The position numbers were made by a program, and so were the translations under genes. DNA of 64,000 nt from contig NZ_CP016771.1 in assembly GCF_002288005.1 (NCBI RefSeq), positions 930,001 through 994,000 of the forward strand, in the 5' to 3' direction. Shown here in pieces: positions 20,523 to 30,094 of the stretch. How positions within the stretch are numbered: position 1 is the stretch's first letter; each line of letters starts with the position of its first letter. This DNA comes from Candidatus Nanopelagicus hibericus (GTDB taxonomy: Bacteria; Actinomycetota; Actinomycetes; Nanopelagicales; Nanopelagicaceae). The notes below the pieces were generated by a model. It ran no database searches. It was not told where the DNA came from and saw only the letters and a program-made list of their open reading frames with translations.

Positions 20523-21182
20523 CTAAAGGTTTGGGGTAGAAATTGTTGGAATCAGTGGTAGTAATTGCTCAATGCTGATTGCACCTATTCGCTGGAGTGT
20601 GATCTCTTTCTCAGAAAACTCTAGCCAGGTGGATAGTGCGCCTTTGCTTAATACTCCCTCATTAAATACCGCGCCAATATCACTTTCATAAACTGGCAGA
20701 TTAACTAAATCTAAAATTGTTTCAGAGCCAATTAGTGCTGCCGAAGAGGTGGCAAGTGGTCCAGATTGCCGCAAAATGGCACTTATGAATTTTCTATTAG
20801 GCACACGGATATTTACTTTTCCTAAGCGCCTTTCATCTCCTAGATTCCAGGTTAGACCCGGTTGTGCTTTAACTGTGACTGAAAGCAAACCTGGCCAGAA
20901 TTTATCTAGCACCGCCTGTTGTTGAATAGTGATCGTTGGGGTGATTCCTAATGCAACATTTCTATCTGCTATAAAAACCTGCAGCGCCACACCACTGGGA
21001 TTACCTCTCAAAATCTGAATTGCGTTAACTGCCTCTTTATCAAAAGCATTGGCAAGATATACATAACCATGTTCAGCCGCTACAACTATTACCTCACCCG
21101 CTCTTATATACCTAAGTGCAGACTCGACAGCATTATTAAATTCCACGCCACTTTGATTGGTTAAATCAAATCGCTCAGCCAT
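20523..21182 (-). CDS. Sua5/YciO/YrdC-family protein with degenerate active site
   Basis: 219 aa in the operon place (next to prmC) normally held by the threonylcarbamoyl-AMP synthase TsaC/Sua5, which makes the t6A precursor for tRNA. The fold-level pattern is kept (FWPGLLSVTVK, VNIRVPNRKF, GPLATSSAALIG), but the N-terminal signature that normally reads PTDTVYGL is AEHGYVYL (36-43). The nucleotide-binding K-x-R-P block is also changed to LRGNP (58-62), removing the lysine. It may be a non-catalytic or altered-substrate relative, or t6A synthesis may depend on another copy. Real gene by context and frame; function uncertain. Confidence 0.7.
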   Translation of the reverse strand: MAERFDLTNQSGVEFNNAVESALRYIRAGEVIVVAAEHGYVYLANAFDKEAVNAIQILRGNPSGVALQVFIADRNVALGITPTITIQQQAVLDKFWPGLLSVTVKAQPGLTWNLGDERRLGKVNIRVPNRKFISAILRQSGPLATSSAALIGSETILDLVNLPVYESDIGAVFNEGVLSKGALSTWLEFSEKEITLQRIGAISIEQLLPLIPTISTPNL

Positions 21183-21189
21183 ACACTTC

Positions 21190-22044
21190 CTATCGTCTGA
21201 TTGCGCTGGTGAATCTATCGCGACCGGTAAGGTCAGCGTGAGTTTGAGCAGGTAAGAAATCTTTGGCTAACATTTTTCTAATTTGCTCACCCTGCTTTTC
21301 ATGATGCTCGGTAATGAAAAAGCCACCAGGCTTTAACAATCGCTCTGCAGCTTGGATAAATTGCTGTGGAATCTGCATTCCATCAGCTGGGCCACCTCGC
21401 AAAGCAATCTCTGGTTCATATTTCTCTACCTCCAGCGGCAACTTTTCTTCATTAGGTATGTAAGGGGGATTGGCAACAACTAAATCTGCTTTTACCTCAG
21501 GTAATGCAGTAGCAACATCGTCAATTACTACCCTGATTGGTAAATCGTATTTTGCAATATTTTTGTTTAACCAAATTGCAGCAGCTGCTGATTTTTCTAC
21601 CGCCACTACGGTAACTTTTAATCCTTTTAACAAGGCTTCAGAGGCAATAGCAATACTTATCGCACCACTGCCAGCACCTAAATCAATTACACTCTTGGGT
21701 AAATCTCTATCCGCAGATGAGTTTAGAAAACCAATCACCCGATCAACTATCAGCTCGGTTTCGGGTCTGGGGATTAACACCCCTTCACCAACAGCTAAAT
21801 CTAAGTATCTGAATGGGGCGCTTGATGTTATGTACTGAACAGGCCTGCCTAACAGGCGCTGCTGGATTAAATCATTGTATTCGGCAGATATTTTTTCTCG
21901 TTCATTATCCGGAAGTTCTATTAATTGACTATGAATTTGTTTTCTAGAAACTCCTAATAAGTGAGCTAGCAGTAACTCAGCATCAACTAGGGCAATTTGA
22001 TTCTTTTCAAATTGCGAGAATGCTGCTCTGAGCAGCTCTTTCAA
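21190..22044 (-). CDS. prmC: Peptide chain release factor N5-glutamine methyltransferase
   Basis: 284 aa SAM-dependent enzyme that methylates the GGQ glutamine of release factors. The N-terminal helical domain (1-75) is followed by a Rossmann methyltransferase domain with [15 protein letters not shown] (SAM site) and the catalytic VANPPYIP. The start is a TTG overlapping the prfA stop by 4 bp, which couples it to its substrate's gene. Standard actinobacterial order prfA-prmC-sua5. Confidence 0.95.
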   Translation of the reverse strand: MKELLRAAFSQFEKNQIALVDAELLLAHLLGVSRKQIHSQLIELPDNEREKISAEYNDLIQQRLLGRPVQYITSSAPFRYLDLAVGEGVLIPRPETELIVDRVIGFLNSSADRDLPKSVIDLGAGSGAISIAIASEALLKGLKVTVVAVEKSAAAAIWLNKNIAKYDLPIRVVIDDVATALPEVKADLVVANPPYIPNEEKLPLEVEKYEPEIALRGGPADGMQIPQQFIQAAERLLKPGGFFITEHHEKQGEQIRKMLAKDFLPAQTHADLTGRDRFTSAIRR

Positions 22045-23120
22045 GAGTTACCTGCCGATAATTTTGCAGTCCGATCGGCCTCAATCAATGATTGAATTAC
22101 TGCCTCTAAATCCCCGTCCATAACTGAGTTTAGATTATTTGCTTTGTAATTGACTCTGTGATCACTCAAACGGTTTTCGGGGAAATTATAAGTTCTTATT
22201 CTTTCGCTTCGGTCAACGGTTCTAACCTGATTTTTACGTTCTGCCGATGCGATTCGATCTGCCTCTTCCTGCGCCGCAGCCAACATACGCGCTCTTAATA
22301 TCCGAAGGGCTGACTCTTTATTTTGTAATTGGCTTTTTTCATTTTGGCAGGAAACCACTATTCCAGTGGGAATGTGGGTAATTCTGACCGCAGAGTCGGT
22401 GGTGTTAACGCTTTGTCCTCCAGGACCAGATGATCGATAAACATCAATTCGCAAATCATTCATATTAATATCAACATCAATCTCTTCAGCCTCTGGAAGT
22501 ATTAAAACTCCTGCAGCTGAAGTGTGGATTCTCCCCTGTGATTCTGTCTCTGGCACTCGTTGTACTCGATGTACGCCACCTTCAAACTTGAGTTTTGCAT
22601 ATGGTGTCTGTCCAGGTTTAGCAACTCCTTTAGATTTAATCGCAATAGACATATCTTTATAGCCACCCATATCACTGGATGTAGCGTCGATAACCTCTAC
22701 CTTCCAGCCCTGCTTTTCAGCAAACCGTGAGTACATTCGAAATAGATCACCAGCAAATATCGCAGACTCATCCCCACCAGCACCAGCCTTAATCTCCATA
22801 ATCACATCGCGATCATCATTGGCATCTCGCGGAAGTAGCAACTCCTCTAATGTTGCAGCGGCAGCATCTTTAGTACTTTCTAATCCAGTGAGTTCAGATG
22901 CAAAGGCAGGGTCTACCTCTGCTAGCTCTTTGCCAGCATTGAAATCATCTTCAGCTAATTTGTATGCCCGATAACCTGCAATTACTGGACCAAGTTGGGC
23001 GTAGCGTTTACCCAAAGATCTAGCTTTATTTTGGTCAGCATGAATAGCAGGGTCTGCCATTTGCGCCTCTAAAGATTCATACTCAGCCAATAATTCATTA
23101 ACTTTTGCAAACCGTTCCAT
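22041..23120 (-). CDS. prfA: Peptide chain release factor 1
   Basis: 359 aa from ATG 23120, 5 nt after AGGAGG (a GTG one codon upstream is the alternative). Recognises UAA/UAG. The GGQ loop is [18 protein letters not shown], and the codon-recognition element reads [14 protein letters not shown], with the expected PxT-type tripeptide region. A strong factor-independent terminator between rpmE and this gene suggests that prfA is at least partly transcribed on its own. Confidence 0.97.
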   Translation of the reverse strand: MERFAKVNELLAEYESLEAQMADPAIHADQNKARSLGKRYAQLGPVIAGYRAYKLAEDDFNAGKELAEVDPAFASELTGLESTKDAAAATLEELLLPRDANDDRDVIMEIKAGAGGDESAIFAGDLFRMYSRFAEKQGWKVEVIDATSSDMGGYKDMSIAIKSKGVAKPGQTPYAKLKFEGGVHRVQRVPETESQGRIHTSAAGVLILPEAEEIDVDINMNDLRIDVYRSSGPGGQSVNTTDSAVRITHIPTGIVVSCQNEKSQLQNKESALRILRARMLAAAQEEADRIASAERKNQVRTVDRSERIRTYNFPENRLSDHRVNYKANNLNSVMDGDLEAVIQSLIEADRTAKLSAGNS

Positions 23121-23158
23121 CACATCCTCCTTTCATTAATAATTTCTCAGCTCTAATT

Positions 23159-23201
23159 AAAAAAGAGAGCACATCACACCTTTCGATGTGGATGTACTCT
23201 C
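23159..23201 (-). terminator. Intrinsic terminator between rpmE and prfA
   Basis: On the minus strand GAGAGTACATC, a bulged C and ACATC pair with GGTGT and GATGTGCTCTC across a GAAA tetraloop (about 16 pairs, one bulge), followed by six Ts (23164-23159). It lies after the rpmE stop at 23212 and upstream of prfA at 23120, so it ends rho-rpmE transcription or attenuates read-through. Confidence 0.85.
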
Positions 23202-23211
23202 GATAGTAAAA

Positions 23212-23481
23212 CTACTTAGGGTTGCGCTTTGTAGCCTTTGCTGCTCGCTCTTGGAACTTAGCCACTCGGCCACCAGTGTCAAGAATTCTCTGCGTGCCGG
23301 TATAGAAAGGATGGCTGTAGCTACTTACTTCAACCTCAATGACTGGTACGGTCTGTCCTTCAATTTCAACAGTTTTTAAACCTGGCTTACTAACTAAAGT
23401 CGATTTTGTTAAAAATATATCGCCGGTACTGAAATCTCTAAAAGCAACCGGACCATACTCTGGATGAATTTCTTTCTTCAT
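23212..23481 (-). CDS. rpmE: 50S ribosomal protein L31, cysteine-free form
   Basis: 89 aa. [16 protein letters not shown] and [25 protein letters not shown] are L31 signatures. The zinc-binding cysteines of C+ L31 (two CxxC-like pairs, as in mycobacterial RpmE1 at this same rho-rpmE-prfA position) are missing: there is no cysteine at all. A Lys-rich C-terminal tail follows. A good ribosome site (AAGGAG) precedes the ATG. It lies downstream of rho with a 128-bp gap. Confidence 0.95.
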   Translation of the reverse strand: MKKEIHPEYGPVAFRDFSTGDIFLTKSTLVSKPGLKTVEIEGQTVPVIEVEVSSYSHPFYTGTQRILDTGGRVAKFQERAAKATKRNPK

Positions 23482-23609
23482 GTTTCTCCTTGATTTTTAC
23501 TGGATCAGATTCTCCCTATTGAGTGAATCTGTGAACCAGTAGGACTAGTGAAGTACTAGAGGGGATAAGAATAACCGCTGATATGACTGGGTCAAAATTT
23601 AAGCGCTAA

Positions 23610-25238
23610 TTAAGCCTCAGCACTCTCGCGAGCGGCTGAGCCATTACCAGTTGGCATATCTCCACCAGTAGTTGTCTTTTGAATCTGTAGTAGGAACTCA
23701 ACGTTAGATTTAGTTCCCTTCATCTTCTCCAACAACAATTCAAGTGCTTGCTGTGGCTCAAGTGCGTGCAGCACTCTGCGCAGTCGCCAAACAATACTTA
23801 ACTCCTCAGTTCCCATCAGAATCTCTTCTTTACGGGTTCCAGATGCAACCACATCAACCGCTGGGAAAATGCGCTTGTCTGCAAACTTACGGTTAAGGAT
23901 GAGCTCCATATTTCCAGTGCCTTTAAACTCTTCGAAAATAACCTCATCCATTTTTGATCCAGTATCAATCAATGCGGTGGCTAAAATAGTTAGTGAGCCA
24001 CCATTTTCGATATTTCGAGCAGCACCAAAGAATTTCTTTGGTGGATAAAGCGCTGCAGAATCAACACCACCGGAGAGAATTCGACCAGAGGCTGGGGCGG
24101 CAATGTTATAAGCGCGACCCAGACGAGTGATTGAATCAAGCAAGACAACTACATCATGACCTAACTCAACTAATCTTTTTGCGCGCTCAATTGCAAGCTC
24201 TGCAACTGTGGTGTGATCATCAGCTGGTCGATCAAAGGTAGAGGCAATTACCTCACCCTTGACTGATCGTTGCATATCGGTAACCTCTTCAGGGCGCTCA
24301 TCAACTAAGACCACCATTAAGTGACACTCTGGATTATTGGTAGTGATTGCATTTGCAATTGCTTGTAGCACCATAGTTTTACCAGCTTTTGGTGGTGAAA
24401 CGATTAAACCACGTTGTCCTTTACCAATTGGTGAAATTAAATCAATAATTCTGGTAGTCAAAACATTTGGCTCTGTTTCAAGGCGCAAGCGTTCTTGTGG
24501 GTAAAGTGGTACTAATTTTGAGAACTCAACTCGCTCTTTAGTATTTTCTGGTTCGTTGCCATTTATCGTTTCAACTCGAACGAGAGCATTAAATTTTGCA
24601 CGCTGTTCACCCTCACGAGGTTCACGAACGGAACCAGTGATTACATCACCTTTGCGCAGGCCATACTTTCTCACCTGTTGCAATGAAACGTAGACATCAT
24701 TTGGGGTTGGCAGATACCCGCCAGTTCTAATAAATGCAAAGCTATCTAAAATATCTAGTAAACCTCCTACTGGAAGCAATACATCATCTGGGCCGATAAC
24801 AATCTCACGCTCTTCACGCTGACCACGGTCACGATTACGATCTCGGTTTCTATCCCGCCCACGATCTCTTCGGTTATTGTCGCGGTTTCCAAAACGACGA
24901 TTGTTATCACCGCGATCTGAGTTGTTATATCCACTTGATTGGTTATCACTTGAATTATTTGGTGTGTTATCAGCGCCAGAATTACTCTCTGCGCTGTCAT
25001 TATTATTATTGCGATTATTTCGATTGTTCTGTCGTTCCATACGACGAGCCTCTCGTTCATTTTTAGCGGCTTCGCGATTCGCGGCCTGCAGGTCGCCAAT
25101 AGATTGGACTAACTCTGCTTTTTTAAGCGTGGTGGCATTTTCAATACCTAATGCGGCGGCGGTTTTTTTAAGATCCGCTACTGCCATATCCACTAACTCA
25201 ACCGCGTCTGTGCGATTGGTTGATTTTTTTTCTACCAT
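23610..25238 (-). CDS. rho: Transcription termination factor Rho with Asn/Arg/Asp-rich insertion
   Basis: 542 aa hexameric RNA helicase. Residues 10-55 form the Rho-N SAP-like domain (DLKKTAAALGIENATTLKKAELVQSI in part). Roughly 65-145 is a low-complexity insert rich in Asn, Arg, Asp and Ser, seen in many actinobacterial Rho proteins. Then come the RNA-binding OSB fold (GGLLDILDSFAFIRTGGYLP), Walker A SPPKAGKTMVLQ, Walker B VVVLLDSITRLGRAYN and the Q-loop/R-loop region. Length exceeds E. coli Rho (419) only because of the insert. It stands 154 bp after thrB, in a separate transcription unit perhaps. Confidence 0.97.
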   Translation of the reverse strand: MVEKKSTNRTDAVELVDMAVADLKKTAAALGIENATTLKKAELVQSIGDLQAANREAAKNEREARRMERQNNRNNRNNNNDSAESNSGADNTPNNSSDNQSSGYNNSDRGDNNRRFGNRDNNRRDRGRDRNRDRNRDRGQREEREIVIGPDDVLLPVGGLLDILDSFAFIRTGGYLPTPNDVYVSLQQVRKYGLRKGDVITGSVREPREGEQRAKFNALVRVETINGNEPENTKERVEFSKLVPLYPQERLRLETEPNVLTTRIIDLISPIGKGQRGLIVSPPKAGKTMVLQAIANAITTNNPECHLMVVLVDERPEEVTDMQRSVKGEVIASTFDRPADDHTTVAELAIERAKRLVELGHDVVVLLDSITRLGRAYNIAAPASGRILSGGVDSAALYPPKKFFGAARNIENGGSLTILATALIDTGSKMDEVIFEEFKGTGNMELILNRKFADKRIFPAVDVVASGTRKEEILMGTEELSIVWRLRRVLHALEPQQALELLLEKMKGTKSNVEFLLQIQKTTTGGDMPTGNGSAARESAEA

Positions 25239-25392
25239 CTATTTATTGCCATTCTTTCTTTTATTTTTATTACCCGTATAAGGGTGATCCCACAAAAAAT
25301 ACTTTTATTTTTAGGGATTTTTGGTCACTTTATCTGCCGCACTTTCCGACAGGGATAAAGATAGCACACTAGCGGGCAATGTGAAAAACCAG

Positions 25393-26343
25393 CTACTGCG
25401 CTCCAGTTTTTGCAATAGCCAACTTCATTGCGGTGAATCCTGGGGCGACTGATTCCAATTGATCAATCTCATCCTCGCCCCCTGAATAAAGCACCATAAC
25501 GGCGGGACCAGCACCTGAGACAACTGCAGCCAAACCAGCTCCCCTTAACTTTTCTACCAATGCAATCGTCTTGGGCATCGCTTGTGCACGATACTTTTGA
25601 TGCAATAAATCTTCAGTAGCAATAAATAATAAATCAGGCCGCTCAGCGAGTGCGTGAACCAGTAATGCAGTGCGGGATGAATTTAAGACAGCATCTTGGT
25701 GTGGAATGGTTTCTGGTAACAACTTTCGAGCCTTGGCCGTTGCTAATTGATTACTCGGGACCAAGAGCAGAGCTTTGATTCGATCATCCACTCTTAAACT
25801 GACTGCCCTGCCAATACTTTTTATTTCTCCAGTTGATGAAGTTTTCGCTTCCGACCATGCAAGAGTGGCACCGCCATAAAATGCTGCGGCCACATTATCT
25901 GGATGTCCTTCTAGTTCAGTAGCCAAAGTAATTAAATCCTCATCACTCATATATTGCTCACCTGTTAAAACTAAGGATCGGGCGAGAGTGAGCCCACCTA
26001 CTATGGCACTGGCGGAGGAACCAAGCCCTCTGCCATGTGGAATTACATTTAAGGCTCTTAAGGCGATACCTCTTGGTTTACCGCCCATATGTTCAAAGCC
26101 TCGCAGCATTGATTTAATTACTAAATTTTTTGCATCTTTTTTAACTTCATCTGCACCTTCACCAGTTACATCAACATCAAAGGTTTCATCATCTAGTACT
26201 TGGGCTGCGTAGCGATCGCGAAGCTCTAATGCAATTCCAAAACAATCAAATCCGGGACCAATATTGGCGCTACTTGCCGGCACACTTATTTGCGCCAAGG
26301 TGGCTTTAAAAGTTAAGCCTGAATTACTTCGCTTTGATGCCAT
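25393..26343 (-). CDS. thrB: Homoserine kinase (GHMP family)
   Basis: 316 aa. Phosphorylates homoserine. The GHMP ATP-binding loop is NVIPHGRGLGSSASAIVGG, and the N-terminal SVPASSANIGPGFDCFGIAL and C-terminal VVSGAGPAVMVL motifs are complete. Its start overlaps the thrC stop by 1 bp, giving a hom-thrC-thrB threonine operon. Confidence 0.96.
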   Translation of the reverse strand: MASKRSNSGLTFKATLAQISVPASSANIGPGFDCFGIALELRDRYAAQVLDDETFDVDVTGEGADEVKKDAKNLVIKSMLRGFEHMGGKPRGIALRALNVIPHGRGLGSSASAIVGGLTLARSLVLTGEQYMSDEDLITLATELEGHPDNVAAAFYGGATLAWSEAKTSSTGEIKSIGRAVSLRVDDRIKALLLVPSNQLATAKARKLLPETIPHQDAVLNSSRTALLVHALAERPDLLFIATEDLLHQKYRAQAMPKTIALVEKLRGAGLAAVVSGAGPAVMVLYSGGEDEIDQLESVAPGFTAMKLAIAKTGAQ

Positions 26344-27422
26344 TACTTAAGACCTATTGCCTTTGCTGCTCGCTTTAAATCTGCTGGAATAATGATTGGT
26401 TTACTTGATGAATTTAACACCCATTGCACATCCTTTAAACCATTTCCAGTCACAGTGACCACAATGGTTTTACCTTTAGGAAGCTTTTTCGCAGCTTTCA
26501 TCTTTATTAAGCCAGCAATACCAGCTGCGCTAGATGGCTCAACAAACACCCCTTCTTTTGCGGAAAGTAAGCGATAAGCACTCAAAATTTCTTTATCAGT
26601 GACTGAGTCAATCAATCCTTTAGATCCGACCTTGGCGGCAACTGCTTGGTCCCAGGAGGCTGGATTTCCAATTCGAATAGCAGTTGCAATGGTTTCAGGA
26701 TTTTTTATGATTTTATTCTTCACTATTGGCGCAGCACCTGCTGCTTGAAATCCCCACATCATCGGCAAACCTCTGGAAGCTCCCATACTTTTATACTCTT
26801 GATATCCCTGCCAGTAAGCAGTGATATTTCCAGCATTTCCTACTGGTAAACAGTGAATATCTGGTGGTGATCCCAACATATCTACAACTTCAAATGCTGC
26901 TGTCTTTTGTCCCTCAATTCGATAGGGGTTTACTGAATTTACTAATGCAACTGGATAATTTTCAGACAATTGCCTTGCCAAGGTTAAGCAACTATCAAAA
27001 TTACCTTTTACCTGCACCAACACTGCGCCATGGGCGATTGCCTGTGCTAATTTACCCATCGCAATTTTTCCTGCTGGTACAAGAACTACTGGTTTCATTC
27101 CGGCCTTACTCGCATAAGCCGCAGCACTAGCACTGGTATTACCAGTTGATGCGCAGATAACTGCTTTAGCACCCGCTTCAGCTGCCTTTGAAATTGCCAT
27201 AGTCATACCACGATCCTTAAAGGATCCAGTTGGATTATTTCCTTCGACCTTCAACCAAATTTCATTTCCTAACATTTCAGATAAGACACACGCGTAAACC
27301 AGTGGTGTGCCCCCCTCCCGTAAAGTAATTACTGGAGTTTGATCTGTTACCGGTAGCCATTTTCGGTACTCATCAATTACTCCACGCCATTGATGTGCAC
27401 CTTTCTTCCCAAACAATGCCAT
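26343..27422 (-). CDS. thrC: Threonine synthase
   Basis: 359 aa PLP enzyme converting O-phosphohomoserine to threonine. The PLP lysine lies in GNNPTGSFKDRGMTMA; ICASTGNTSASAAAYASKAG binds the cofactor phosphate, and GNAGNITAYWQGY and VEPSSAAGIAG are further family marks. The short form (about 360 aa) is usual in actinobacteria. It overlaps both hom and thrB by 1 bp. Confidence 0.96.
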   Translation of the reverse strand: MALFGKKGAHQWRGVIDEYRKWLPVTDQTPVITLREGGTPLVYACVLSEMLGNEIWLKVEGNNPTGSFKDRGMTMAISKAAEAGAKAVICASTGNTSASAAAYASKAGMKPVVLVPAGKIAMGKLAQAIAHGAVLVQVKGNFDSCLTLARQLSENYPVALVNSVNPYRIEGQKTAAFEVVDMLGSPPDIHCLPVGNAGNITAYWQGYQEYKSMGASRGLPMMWGFQAAGAAPIVKNKIIKNPETIATAIRIGNPASWDQAVAAKVGSKGLIDSVTDKEILSAYRLLSAKEGVFVEPSSAAGIAGLIKMKAAKKLPKGKTIVVTVTGNGLKDVQWVLNSSSKPIIIPADLKRAAKAIGLK

Positions 27423-28705
27423 TAAATCGCACCTTCTACTCGTAACACACTTGCTACATCACTTACCGCTGAAAGCTTTGATAAATCTTTGACTGTGGCA
27501 GATAACGCAGATTCAGAGGAGTGATGGGTCATAACAATTAACTCTGCCTTATCTCCTGCTCCGCTTTGTCTCACAGTTTGAATCGAAACACTGTGGGCAG
27601 CAAAGACATGTGCTACAGACTCTAAGACTCCAGGTTTATCTGCCACATTGAGTCTGATCAAATACCTAGTTTTTGTCGCTCCAATTGCGGCAATACTAAG
27701 TGAAGCGTAATCACTCTCTTTTGGCCCAACACCACCAGAAACTCTATGACGAGCAACTGCAACTAAATCTCCTAAAACCGCACTAGCAGTCGGCTCACCA
27801 CCGGCGCCTCTGCCATAAAACATCATTTGCCCAGCAGATTTTGCCTCCACAAACACCGCATTAAAGGATTCCCGAACTGCGGCGAGTGGATGATTTCGTG
27901 AGATCAAAGCAGGATGCACTCGTACTGAAATTTCACCCGCATCGGTTAATTCTGTAATCGCCAACAATTTAATTACCATCTCCATCGCTTTGGCAACTTT
28001 TACATCCGCTGCAGTAATTTTGCTTATACCTTCTCGATACACATCTTTATCTGTGACCCTAGAGTGAAATGCCAACCCAGCTAAAATTGCAGCCTTATCA
28101 GCTGCATCAATTCCTTCAACATCAGCAGTGGGATCTGCCTCTGCAAATCCGAGATCTTGTGCTTGTTTTAACGCATCCTTGAATGCAGTTCCCTCTTCAT
28201 CCATTTTGGTTAAAATATAATTTGTAGTCCCGTTAACAATTCCCATAATTCGAATTACATGATCACCTACTAAAGATTCACGAAGTGGTCGCAAAATTGG
28301 AATCGCACCAGCTACTGCTGCTTCATAATACAAATCAACATTAGCTTTGGCTGCTGCCTCATACAAGGTTGCACCATCTTTAGCTAGTAGTGCTTTGTTT
28401 GCAGTTACAACAGATTTTCCGTTTTTTAATGCAGCAAGGATTAACTCTTTAGCAGGTGAGATTCCGCCCATAACTTCAATAATTAAATCAATATCAGGAT
28501 CATTAACTACAGAGGTTGCATCATCAGTTAACAGTGTGCTTGCAATGCTGTTGCGCTTAGTTTTGATGTTTTTAACTGCCACCTTAACTAATTCCAACTC
28601 TGCACCAGCGCGTGATGCTAAATCTGCTTTGTTATCAAGTAATAGACGAGCGATTTGTGAGCCGACTGTGCCAGCACCGAGCATCCCTACTTTAAGAGTT
28701 TTCAT
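27422..28705 (-). CDS. hom: Homoserine dehydrogenase with ACT domain
   Basis: 427 aa. N-terminal NAD(P) fold GMLGAGTVGSQIARLL, the catalytic and dimer region (GIVNGTTNYILTKM, GFAEADPTADVEGIDAADK with the catalytic lysine/aspartate), then a C-terminal ACT domain from about residue 350 (RYLIRLNVADKPGVLESVA) for feedback control by threonine. It follows lysA by 18 bp. No leader-peptide attenuator is seen upstream. Confidence 0.96.
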   Translation of the reverse strand: MKTLKVGMLGAGTVGSQIARLLLDNKADLASRAGAELELVKVAVKNIKTKRNSIASTLLTDDATSVVNDPDIDLIIEVMGGISPAKELILAALKNGKSVVTANKALLAKDGATLYEAAAKANVDLYYEAAVAGAIPILRPLRESLVGDHVIRIMGIVNGTTNYILTKMDEEGTAFKDALKQAQDLGFAEADPTADVEGIDAADKAAILAGLAFHSRVTDKDVYREGISKITAADVKVAKAMEMVIKLLAITELTDAGEISVRVHPALISRNHPLAAVRESFNAVFVEAKSAGQMMFYGRGAGGEPTASAVLGDLVAVARHRVSGGVGPKESDYASLSIAAIGATKTRYLIRLNVADKPGVLESVAHVFAAHSVSIQTVRQSGAGDKAELIVMTHHSSESALSATVKDLSKLSAVSDVASVLRVEGAI

Positions 28706-28723
28706 TAGAGAAGTATCTCAAAC

Positions 28724-30094
28724 TTACGACAGTTGCCGTGGCGCTTGAATTACATCAAGATTGAGTAGATCAGCCTGCGTTTCTCGGCGTAAAATCTCTC
28801 GAGCGCTGCCATTTAAAACGGCAATAACTGAAGGCCTTGGAATATGGTTGTAATTGCTAGCCATACTACGACCATACGCACCAGTGGCTGGAATCGCCAG
28901 CAAATCACCAATTTTAATATCACTTGGCAATTGGATATCTGAAATCAATATGTCCCCACTTTCACAATGCTTACCCACAACTCTGGTAGAAATACTTTTT
29001 GCAGTAGAGCTGCGATTTGCTAAAAATGCTGAGTAGGTGGCACCGTAAAGTGCAGGGCGAATATTCTCACTCATTCCACCATCAACTGATACATATTTAC
29101 GAATTGAGCCATCCTCCAAGGTAACTGATTTTGTAGTTCCTACTAAGTAAATAGTGGTGGTGGTGGGACCAACAATCGCTCTTCCTGGCTCGATTGAGAT
29201 CTTAGGGATAGATAGTTTAAGTTTGTCACAAGCACTTTTAATTACTTTAGCAATTGCCGGAATTACCTCATCTGGTGCGATGGCTCGCTCACCTTTTGTG
29301 TAAGCAATTCCATAGCCACCGCCAATATTCAACTCCGGCAGCTCCTTTGCATGCTGATCGCGAAATTTTGCTAGTACATCAATTAATCGCATTGCTGCTG
29401 CTTCAAAACCACTTACCTCAAATATTTGTGAACCAATATGGCAATGCACACCTGCTAAATTTAATGATGGATAAGACATGCATTTATCAAGTGCCTCGCT
29501 CGCTGCCCCCGATGCAATTGAAAAACCAAATTTTACATCCTCATGAGCAGTTGAAATGAATTCATGTGTATGAGCATCAATGCCCGGAGTCAATCGCAAA
29601 TAAACTTTCTGAATCTTGCCTAGACTTTTTGCGATCTCAGCCACTCGCTCTACTTCATCAAATGAATCAATCACAATAGTGCCTACCGCCGACTTAATTG
29701 CAGTACTTATCTCATCTACTGATTTATTATTACCATGAAATTCAATATCACTTGCAGGAAACTCTGCAGCCAGAGCAACTGCTAATTCACCGCCACTACA
29801 AACATCTAATCCAACTTTTAATTGCTTTAGCCACCTTGCTACCTCAACACAAATAAATGATTTTGCTGCGTAGTAAAGCTGTCCTGAGCCAAATGAAGTA
29901 TTAAGCGCGGCGCGCCAAGCATTAGTTCGCATAAAAAAATCATCTTGGTCTAAGACAAATATTGGTGAACCAAACTCTTTCACAAGTTGAGCGGCTGAAC
30001 AGCCAGCTATCGACAACTCTGCGCCATACTGATTTTCATCAGAAAACTTTAGATTTGTAGAGAATAATGAGGTTGAATAATTAGTATTTGCCAT
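28724..30094 (-). CDS. lysA: Diaminopimelate decarboxylase
   Basis: 456 aa, fold type III PLP enzyme making lysine from meso-diaminopimelate. The Schiff-base lysine is in LYYAAKSFICVEVARW; HCHIGSQIFE, LNIGGGYGIAYT and SIEPGRAIVGP bind cofactor and substrate, and the active-site cysteine HCESGDIL near the C-terminus comes from the partner subunit. Its ATG shares one base with the argS stop (TAATG), so it is coupled to argS as in other actinobacteria. Confidence 0.96.
   Translation of the reverse strand: MANTNYSTSLFSTNLKFSDENQYGAELSIAGCSAAQLVKEFGSPIFVLDQDDFFMRTNAWRAALNTSFGSGQLYYAAKSFICVEVARWLKQLKVGLDVCSGGELAVALAAEFPASDIEFHGNNKSVDEISTAIKSAVGTIVIDSFDEVERVAEIAKSLGKIQKVYLRLTPGIDAHTHEFISTAHEDVKFGFSIASGAASEALDKCMSYPSLNLAGVHCHIGSQIFEVSGFEAAAMRLIDVLAKFRDQHAKELPELNIGGGYGIAYTKGERAIAPDEVIPAIAKVIKSACDKLKLSIPKISIEPGRAIVGPTTTTIYLVGTTKSVTLEDGSIRKYVSVDGGMSENIRPALYGATYSAFLANRSSTAKSISTRVVGKHCESGDILISDIQLPSDIKIGDLLAIPATGAYGRSMASNYNHIPRPSVIAVLNGSAREILRRETQADLLNLDVIQAPRQLS

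Noticed and set aside
24767-25099. Repetitive sequence in rho as a possible repeat array or CRISPR
   Set aside because: The repeats are irregular codons for Asn/Arg/Asp within one continuous reading frame; there are no spacers or constant repeat units.
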